A stretch of DNA of 64,000 nt. Origin: Carnegiea gigantea. Its lineage: Eukaryota; Streptophyta; Magnoliopsida; Caryophyllales; Cactaceae. Shown piece after piece: positions 50,531 through 61,400 of this stretch. The stretch is from positions 146,001 to 210,000 of the forward strand of contig JAKOGI010001543.1 in the NCBI GenBank assembly GCA_029747015.1. The letters are read 5' to 3'. The notes below the pieces were generated by a model. The model saw only the letters and a program-made list of their open reading frames with translations, ran no database searches and had not been told where the DNA came from. How positions within the stretch are numbered: position 1 is the first letter of the stretch; the number at the start of each line of letters is the position of its first letter. The position numbers and the translations under genes were made by a program.

Positions 50531-53500
50531 AAATTCATGAAAATTTGCAGCAAATTTCCAAATATTATGAGGAACATGCAGTAAAATTTCAGAAATTTTC
50601 TCCGAGTAAATAAAAAAAATTAGAAAGTGGAGCGAATTGCAAAATCTGAAATATTCATTAATGAGTTCTTAGCATGTCTGGTCACCTAATTAATTCCCAA
50701 GCAAAATATCGGCATCTTTATCATGAAGTTCAAAATATATATTAAGATCATTAATTTCATACAAACAATAGTTCATCTAAATCATCTAGATGATCACATA
50801 TTCACAAGCATACAACTTTAAGGTGGGTTTTAAATAGTGGATTAGGTTCCTATTTGTTTTAGTTTAGGCTTAACATATCTTATTCATAGATTAATTCCAA
50901 TTAATGAAACCTAATCAAACTTCAGGAAAGAGATGGAAAACTTTACTCACCTTAACAAGCCAATAACTTCACTAGCTTTCTTCTTCCCCTATCTTCTTTC
51001 TTGAAGTCTTAGCCCAAGCCACCACCTATTTTTATTGATTTATTTTTTTTGGTGGTTGTGTGTGTCTGGTGAACGAATTGCTAGGAAAGGGGAGGGGGAG
51101 GGGCTTGTATTTATAGTGCTTCTAAGCTTATAAAATCTTCAACAATCCAATGCTTGAAGTGGCTAATCAAAAACATTTCCGAGCTTGTGGATAAATATGA
51201 CTAATTGACTATGGCACCCCACATGTTTGTTGGCATACAATATTTGCATGCATGTGGGTTAATAGGATTATGGCATCTCACATATTTGTTGGCATCTTTA
51301 CAAGAAGACTAAGAAGTAAAAGGTTAAGTTGTTAGATGGGATAAATCCCATGTACTTTAGCTCCGTCTTTTTTTCCCCCCCTTTTTTTCCTTTTTGGCCT
51401 TATAAATTATAATATATTGTGGGTAGTTTAATTTAATTATAGCAATTAAGGTTATCTAATATAAATTATCCCAAAATAAAAGTCCAAGCATGAGGACAAT
51501 TTACACATAAGATGTATGTTAGTTGCTAAAAGACTGAGGTGTTACATGTTTGTGCATGGATTCAAAATGTGGATGAACCACGACGAAATGGCCGCATTGG
51601 AAAGATTTTGGAGTAGGGCGAACCGCATTTTCATGCCTACATAGCCGCGATATGAACGTAATTGCCATATTAGAGTGATTTTGCCGTGTCGCGACCGAAA
51701 CTGAAATCGCGACCGATACTGCATTTTGAATCCTTGCTTGTGATCCATATCCCCCCTGAAGGGACTTTTGAGATGTCGATTTGGATTCAAATTAGAAATA
51801 TAATAAACTCAATTTTGTGGATTAGTATTTGGGTTCAAGACGAAACGATTGTGCTTTAATTGCCAAGCTCATAAGCTCTCCAACGGAGAAGGGTGGGGGT
51901 TGGGAAAGATGTATGAAGCTGTACGTGTGCAATTTAGTTGTAGAAAGGTTGTTTCTTATTTCACTATAGATTCAATAGTGCTTGCTTCCTAACATTACAC
52001 AACCTAAGATTTGTGTTAAGTTTATTGTTTGATTTTGATTAAAACATAGTTAAAATAAACTAATATTTATATGGAAAACCTCACCTGACTAGAAAGCTAC
52101 CCCAACTAAACACAGTGCAATTTTGTTGCATAACTAACTCAAAAAAATTTAAAAAAACAACGTAGTAGGGATATTTTGGATTTTGAGGGTCCATTCTTTT
52201 GGGGTGGAACTCTAAAGTTTCAATTCTTTCCAACTCCTTCGAGTTCTTTCTAACTCCTTTCCATCTTTCAGGAGCTCCCAGCTCCTACCAGTTACAAACT
52301 TGCATGATATAAACAGTATTTACTTTTCAACTAATATTTCGACATCAGTTCATTATTTGTATCTATGCCAACATCGAGATTTTTGGCGTTAATTTTTTAA
52401 CACCGAACTTTTTTTTATTGATTTTACCCCTAATTAAGTTTAACAAAAATATAATAGTCTCATATAATTTAATGTTTATATATTTCCTTCCCCATTGTTA
52501 GGAGTCCTGAAATATTATTTGGTTCCTTTTTTTGGTGCATCCAATATATTATTTTTGCTTTTTTCAATTTAAATAACAATATGCAGGAAAGGATTCTGAT
52601 TTTTAATATTACAAAAAATTTGATGACTGCTAATACCAAATTTATTAATAAAGGTTATATAAAAGTTATTAATAAAGATTCTGATTGTAAAAAATTCGGA
52701 TTTCTAAAGCTTTATACATTACAAATCTCACGACATTAATAATTTCAATAATAATTATAGCTATTAATAAAGAATCAATTACTATGACGGTTAGAAAGTA
52801 TCGTATTATATTTGTGATTAATGGTTTATAATTTATTTAATATTAAAGTATTTATTGTGATGACAATTATCAAATTTCTCAAACAGCTACATAAATAAAT
52901 TCACGCATTGCATGGGTCTTTGATGCTAGTAATTCACTATCCGCATGTATGGCAACATCGAGATTTTTTTTTTCTTATTTTAAAAATTTCTTAATACCAA
53001 AATTTTTGCATTGATTTTGCCCTTAAATTAAAATTTAGAAAAGATATCTCATAATAAAGGAAAATCTGATGGAACTTTTTTAAAATAAGTAAATTAAACA
53101 GTGGCCTATCATATTTGATCAAAAGCGAGAATAATTGTAGACAGAGAAATTTTACAAGCCTTGCGATGACCTGGGAGGTTTCTTTCTTCCATGGGGAGGC
53201 CGAAATGAAGTCGAAGACAACCACCTCATACTGTTGAGTATGTGGTGAGACCTACATCTTTCCATTAATTGTTCATGAATCATCCACTGTGCAAGTGAAT
53301 TAGCTAGGGTTGGTTCAAGAAAGTGAAGGATTACAATTGATTACGATTCCTTTAGAGCTATGAGTCCACCATTGATAGAAATGCAGATACAAGTGGAGAT
53401 ACAAGTGGTGACACCTGAGAATCAATTGCAATGATGGTATGGGGCATTAATCTCCCCCAACATTTGCAGAGCTTATTGGAGATGAAGAAGGTATGAAATT

Positions 53501-55276
53501 AGATTTGGTACTTCATACTGAGATAAATGGATTAAGTGTGTTTTAATTGATCAAGATGATGTGGAACCTTAAGTAGAGTATTGGAAACCATCAATTGTCT
53601 ATTGTGTAGCTGGGGCTAACCCTGCATACAAAGTATTTGCTAGTTTTGTCAATAGGGTGTGGGCGGATTTTAAGTTGCAAGGTGCATAAGATTCTTTCCC
53701 TTCAGGATGGGTTGTTTCTACTCGGTTTCATGATATTGAGGATAGAGATTTGGGTTCTGAAGGGAGGGGGATTTGCTTCTTCGATAAAAGCCCTTTGCTA
53801 ATGCAACAGTGGAAGCAGGATTTGAAATTCGATCGTGATAAGATTGAAAAGCTTCCAATCTGGGTAGAATACCCCAATTTGGATACTCAGTATTGTAGTG
53901 CCCCAAGTTTGTTTAAATTAGGAGACTTATTTGCAAACCTTTGGAAACAGATTGCCCAACAATGGGAAAGTCAAGATTGGGATATGCTTGTCTGCTTGCA
54001 GAAGCTAAGATGGCTGATTCTTTGCGCGATGAAGTTGACTTGGTTCCTGAGATTGAAGTTCTTCTTCAACAAAAGGTTGTTTATGAATGGAGGCCAGTTA
54101 AATGTGGTTTTTGTAAGATGCTTGGACATCAGGATGCTGGTTGTAAAAAGAAGACCACAACTCGGAAAAATCTCTATACGAAGAAGGTCATCCACAGGGC
54201 CTGTAAATGGACAGGAAAGAAATTTTGAGGGTGCTGTGATAAATTCTTTTGAGTTATTGCAGACTGCTGGTCTCAGAAGTGGTTGTATCTCCAACATGAC
54301 TATCTTGTGCTGGAATGTGAGAGGTCTACATTAGCCCAACAAACAAGAGGATGCTAAAGCTTTCCTCCATAGAACAAATCCTGATATTATGGCCCTAATT
54401 GAGGCAAAGGTTAAATTGAGATTGTCTTAATAGTTTACTCTAGACCGTGTTTTAGTTGGGGACACTTTAACAACAATGATGATCATCCTAGTGGAAGGAT
54501 CTGAGTATTTTGGAGACCTCAAGCTTTGTCTGTGAACATATTGGATGGTTCTACAACTTAACAAAAAAAAAAAATATTGGATAGTTCTACACAACTTGTT
54601 CACTGCAAAGTTTTAGAACATGTTAGTGGAGCTAGCTACTACCTAGCTTTTGTCTGTAGGTTTAACAAGGATCCTCAGAAGGGTCTAGTCTAGAGTATCT
54701 TTGACAACTATCTCATAATATTAGGGTGGCTTATGTGTTCTTGGAGAATTTCAGAATGTCTTAAATCCTGATGGTAGGCTTGGGGGTGGAGATGTCACAC
54801 CTGGTGGAGTTTCTGATTTCAAACAATGCATTCAAATTTGTGAGCAAGTGGAGATGGTCACTATAGGCAGTTTTTTGAAGGAGGCAAAATATCCCTTGAG
54901 CGATTAAAAGATAATTTCATTAAGAGTCTTCATTTTTAGAATAAAGGGAAGTTTTGCTTGTTGACTTTTTATGTGGCTAATAGCTTGCATATTGGATGTA
55001 TGGGGGCTTGGCGGTGGAGGTGTCACACCTGGTGGAGTTTCTGATTTCAAACAATGCATTCAAATTTGTGAGCAAGTGGAGATGGTTACTATAGGCAGTT
55101 TTTTGAAGGCGGCGAAATATCCCTTGAGCGATTAAAAGATAATTTCATTAAGACTCTTCATTTTTAGAATAAAGGGAAGTTTTGCTTGTTGACTTTTTAT
55201 GTGGCTAACCTTGTGGATAGCTTGCATATTGGATGTATGTATAATACATATTTTTCCTTATTAAATAAATAAATAA

Positions 55277-55349
<73 letters not shown>

Positions 55350-55385
55350 TGTGTGTATATATATGTGTGTCTCTCTCTCTCTCTC

Positions 55386-55446
<61 letters not shown>

Positions 55447-58400
55447 GCACACACATACATATATGTCTATGTGTGTGTGTGTATGTGTGTACGTATGTCA
55501 AGGCCTTTAACAGCTGTGAACGGCTGGTTATTATCAATTACCCAACTTCGAAAGACCTTTAACAACTTCTTCTTTGCTGTTTCATCCAACTAGCATTCAC
55601 TTTTGCTTGCTTTGTTCTGGTTCAATCTCTTTCAATATCAATCTTAATAGCCTTAGGTCTCTCCGCAAGGGTTGAGAGAGGTGTAAATGTCACACCCCCT
55701 TTTCCTCTAGAACCACCTTCCAGGACAGTAGTAGACCGACACATTGGCGCCTGATTACTGCCTCTTTCATCGTGAAATCTACCCCTACTCGCCCTAAGCA
55801 CCTATTAATAATGATGGAGTTGGTATTGTTATAGGCTTTGGTATATAGCAAATGGTAGCTAATCATCATCGTCGTCGTCATCATCAACATCAATACAGTT
55901 GATTGATTTTTATTAATATAATGGAATGTAAAGGCAAATTTGCAAGTATTATGGAATCTCTAAGTTGACCAAATTTCCAACTTATTTTACTTGTTAAATA
56001 TTATAACGAGATCTCTAATTTGACCAAGTTTACAGCAAAACATAATAAGTTACAAATCTTAGGCCAACTTGTTAATTAATTAATTAATTATAATAGAATG
56101 CTTTTATTCTTAACATAAAAATAACATAAAAAACATAAAAAATGATAACACTGAAAATACTAGTAATTAATTATAATAAAATCCTTTTAGTTGCAAGTTG
56201 TTTTACATTTTTAAAAGTATTATGGAATCTCTAATTTGACCAAATTTCCAAGTTATTGTACTTTTTGAATATTATAACGGTTTCTTTAATTTGACCAAAT
56301 TTACAAAAACATAACAACTTACAAATCTTATGCCAACTTGTTAATTAATTAATTAATTGTAATATAAATATTTTATTTAACATAAAAATAACATAAATGA
56401 CCTTAAAGATGATAACAATAGAAGTATTATTAATTAGTTATAGTAATTTTTTAATTTGCAAGTTATTTCACATTTTTTAAAATGTTATGATATCTCAAAT
56501 TTAACCAAATTTCTGGGTTATTTTACTTTTGATTATTATAACGGGATCTCTAATTTGGCCAAATTTACAACAAAACATAATAAGTTACAATTCTTACCCC
56601 AACTTGTTAATTAATTTATTGATTACAATAGAATTCTTTTATTTTTAACATGCAAATAGCATTAACAGCATAAAACATGATAACAATAAAATTATTGTTA
56701 ATTAATTATAATATTTTTTTTTGTTTTAACAATAAAAATAAATAAATACAACTTACTATCACGTTCATTGAACAAGTCCAGGCTCTTTCCTGCTGTTACT
56801 TTCAATTAAAACAACACATTAATGAAATTGCAAATAACATATGTTGTCCCTAAAAAATTTTAATTAAAAATAAATAAAATAAGCAAAGTCACCCACTCAT
56901 GCTTGTCGAGTCCAGAGTCTTCTACCCTAATAACATTATAAATTATAATTTTCATAAATTAGTTGAGTTGAAATCCTACATTCCTACCCAAGTCCCCAGT
57001 TCGATTCGATTAATGCTTCTGCCTAGGGGTGTAAATGAGCTGAGTTGACCAGGTTTGGCTTGGTCAGCTTAGGCTCCAGTTCGGCTCGGTATCCTTCTTT
57101 TTGTATTTGTTTTTGGTAAAAATGTTTCAAAATTTAATGCTGCTGTCCAAGCTATACATTGGAGTCCATGAATAAGGATCAACACAAAATGTCTTTGATT
57201 CTAAAGGTAGTGCTCATTCTTTTCACAAAAGCGCATAATAAAAAATGAACTAATTAAGCTAAACCGAGCCAACTCAAACCAAGTCGAGCTGAGCCTTGCT
57301 GGGCTTAGGCTTGAGCTTGGCTCAAACTCGGTTTGGCTCGAGCCCAAATCGAGCTTTGACTGAGCCGAACCTGAGGGCTAGGTGAGCCGATTCGGTTTCG
57401 TTACAGCCTAGCCTTGTTATCCTAGATTCCTCTACGCCTCCAAGCCATCGTCCTCTTCGGCATCTCTTACACTCCTACCTCCCAAATTGGTCCATCGCCA
57501 CGGCCCACCCACCAGTCTTGCCCTCCTCCCTCATAATGGGTCCAGCGCCACCGATAACTCCTGCCTTCCTCAAAATCGGTCGGGCGCCACCCACCTCTCT
57601 CTCTCTAGTCTCTTCTCCGATCTATTCCCTACCTCCCTCATTTCTCATTAGTTATGAAGTACTGAGTGCCAACATATCCGCTACCTTACTGTAATTCTCA
57701 GGGAGTTTCAGTGCTAGGTGCTCCAATCTTCAAAGCGTCAGGGAGTTTCAAAGCTTCGTCACCTGGCCGTGTTGATTGCCGCTTTCTTGGTAGCTGCAAA
57801 AAATTAAAATTTGGGTTAATGAGGTTTTTTTTTCCTACCAAAATGTGTTGATTGAAGCTTAAGAGCAATAATTAATTAACTATTTTGGCAGGAGAAGAAA
57901 ATACAAGAGCATTTTTACCTATCAGATCTGTTTGCTCCGTCTATTTTTCTTCCCGGATTTGTTGTATTTCTAAGAAACGAACTGTGAATTTATAATGTGT
58001 GTGGTGTAGTGGTCTATTATTTTTGCCACTCAACTTGTTTGTCTTATAAATTTGTCGAAAGAATCTGATCGCTCAAATTTGTTTCCGAGATATTTCTTTT
58101 CACTGCTTGAATATGATGAATGTGCTTGCCTCTTTTTTTTTTTTTTTGGGGGGGGGGGGATTTTTCACGCCTTTGCCTTACACTTTCACAGTAGATCCTA
58201 CTGTCTTTTAAACACTGGATTTTTTCAATTTCAATTCGAGTTAAGTGGCTGTCTCACATTCCTTCATGTTCATCATGGCTGTTCCACAGTGAAACGGGTA
58301 ATGTCCCAAGTTTTAGGTGTTTTTTGCTTCGTAAAGTTCAAATCCACATCAACTCGCCCCGTTCTGGGACGGAGCGGCCGAGTTTTGAATCCCTACTTAT

Positions 58401-61400
58401 AAATCAAGATTGGATCCTTAGCATGAATGTGAAGGCTGAGTTTTACATGGGGTTGTTTCGGATTACTCTCCTATTCTTTTATCTACTCAACATCTTCAAT
58501 CAAGCGACAAGCATCATTGCTTTAAGAACATTGTGAGCATTCTTTTGGAAACGCCTTTTAAAGGGTTTGACATGTATGTTCTGATGAGGGAGCTAAGTGG
58601 GCATGAAACATCCTCTTAAGATGCTTAATAAGAAGGCTTATTATAATATTCATCAGCAAAGTTATATCTCAGATTGAGGCTTGGATTTATGATGAGAAAA
58701 TTGCGGGCTCATCCTATGAATGTTGAGCTACACAATGGTGAAATTCTTACCAGAAAGGAGTGTTGCAGGGCTTTAGGGGCCTCACTTTCTTTAATGAATC
58801 AACAGAGTAAAGCTGAGTGGATGATTTGGAGTGACCAATGTTCTAGGATGTTTTTTTGCAGCTGTCAAAGAGAAAACTGATGACTTTTGTTAATTCTCTT
58901 ATGAGACAGGGGACTAAAATTGAGTGGAGAGATATGGTGAATGACCACATCGTAGAATTTTCAAACAAATGCGGGGAGTTAAGGAGGCTACTAAACCTTC
59001 TTGCCTAAAGGAGTTTTTTGATTTTGGAAATGTTCTTTCATTGGATGAGCGAGTTGATCTGTGTAGCCCATTTTCAGAAGGTGTGATTAAGCAGGTTATT
59101 TTCAGTATCCCCAATACTAAATCTTCTGGTCTCGATGGGTTTAGTTCTGTGTTTTTGAAGGGTTGTTGGAATGAAGTTGAAGTTTAGTGGCTAATGCAAT
59201 CTAGGATTTCTTTAACCTAAAAGAGATTTGTCCCTAAAATCAAATGCCCTATGGAGGCTTCCTCGGTATTATACAAAAGTTCTCTAAGTTACTGCACAAT
59301 AGGCTTAGGGAGTTGCATCCTCCTTTAGTTGGACCTACTCAATGCACCTTTATCCGTGGAACAGTACTTCTCCATGATGTTATGCTACCTAGGTGCTTAA
59401 TGAGCTTGATTTGCATAAAGCTTATGACTCTGTTTGTCATGGATTTATGGTTGGGTTTCAGTTCTCCAAAACATTACTTGGTTATGATTTACTTGAGGAC
59501 AACATTCTTCTCATTTGGTATTAATGGGGACACACATGGTTATTTTAAGGGTTAAGACAAGGAGACCCTATCTCTCCTGTACTTTTGTTCTTGTTATGGA
59601 AGTTTTGGTGGAACTATTAAGTTGAACATTCAAGGAAGCCAATTCAACTACCGTCGTGACCATCCTAGGTCTCGATAACTTAAAATGTGTCCATTAGCTT
59701 TTGTAGACGACCTACTCGTTTCCTAACCTACCCGTTTTCTGCACATTTGAAAAATGCTTTCCAAGTATATAACTACTTAATAACATTAATCTAACTTATT
59801 GTTTGATTTTCTATTCCAAGAAAATGCCTATGAATGATAAAAAGAAAATTGAAAAATAATGTGAAGTATGATCATGTTCTATAATTAATAAGCTTATGCA
59901 AAGGGAGTATATATTCTCACAAGTTACACAAGCAAATGTTGCTATATGACATGTACACATGAAAAATATAGCCGTTGCATTAAGAGCATGTGTTCCTAGA
60001 AGTATACAACAATTTCCATTTTATACCGTAATTTTTCCATTGTTATTTTCTTTTCTTGTGATCAACATCATTCTCCCGCTCTTGAAAAATATGGAGAAAA
60101 AAGAGAACAGTCATGCATGAGTTTTGAAAAAAGAGAAGAATCAAGGGCGTGTTAATGATCACCTAGTGGTGCTGTCAAGGAATATAAAATCTATATTGGG
60201 ATAAATTATGTGATGAAGAGCGATACATGTGCCTGCATACAGCTTGAGAGAGGTAATCTTGGTAACCACAGTATGCACATTGAACCCCTGTCCTTGTGCA
60301 TTAGTGGAATGATTTTTAATCCCTGCCTGTGACGCTTCTAAGTTCAAGGATTCAAAACTCGGGTTCGTCACAGTATAGAGAAATCGCTTTAATGTGGCAA
60401 TTTCATTGCATATTGCGGTTGTCGCTGGGTGCAAATGCGGTTCACTCAACTTAAAAACCTTTTCTATGCGGCCATTTCATCGTGATGTGGCCATGTTTTG
60501 AATCGTTTAACCCTTAATCTGATCAAATTGATAGGTTGGAATTAGTTAGTCGAGCTTTTTCTCAAAATACCCTCATTCTTTGCATAACCTCCCATACCAA
60601 AATTCTTTGACTTTGTTTTCTTTTCCCTTCTTTTAAACAAAGCCAAAAATCGAATCTTTTCCCGAATTCATATTATTCTTTCATGAACTAACAATGACTA
60701 GGGAAGAGAAATACATCAGTTTTGAACACATATATGAATTTCCTAGCTTGATAAAGTGTTATTTTTAAAAAAAAAAAATTATATGTGATCCTTTGTAAAT
60801 AAAATTGATGTATTGGTTTTAAGGACTCATTATTGAGTAGAGAAGTCTGTATATGCATAAAAATTGATGTATTTGTTTTCTCTTATAATTGTTTGTGATT
60901 GAATATATATGAATCGGGAAAACAACACTTTTAATAGCTCTGTTTAGGGAAAGAGATAAATGAAAATGAAGTTAAAGAATTAAGGTATGGGAGGTTTTTT
61001 CAAACCATGTGGGTGTTTTAGGAACACACTCAATTTAATGATGCCAAGTTATTAGTTTTACTAGACTTAGGATTAAGAATGCTAAAGAATAGCATGGGGA
61101 TTAATAGTAATTTCCCTAGTGAAGGGGGACAAAAAGTAAAAAGGGTGGGCGGGAGGGGGGGATAAGGTAACTATTTAGGGCTATTAGCAAGTATCCAAAA
61201 AGCAGTTTTAGTCAGGACTGTGCTATTGGAGAATTGCAGTAATATGAACTGCGGAATGGATAGTGGTTGTTGTGGTGTGAATTATTCAAAAGAGTTCACC
61301 AAACAATGTTTGGGAAATGTATTTGGAAAGCTCGACTTTATAATTCTTTCATTGGCGCATATAAGAAGGTTTTCCACAAATACATGCAAATAATAAAATA

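Noticed and set aside
55197..55593. Several open frames of 60-90 codons
   Set aside because: Low-complexity translation of CT, GA, GT and AT tracts; no start context or family motif.
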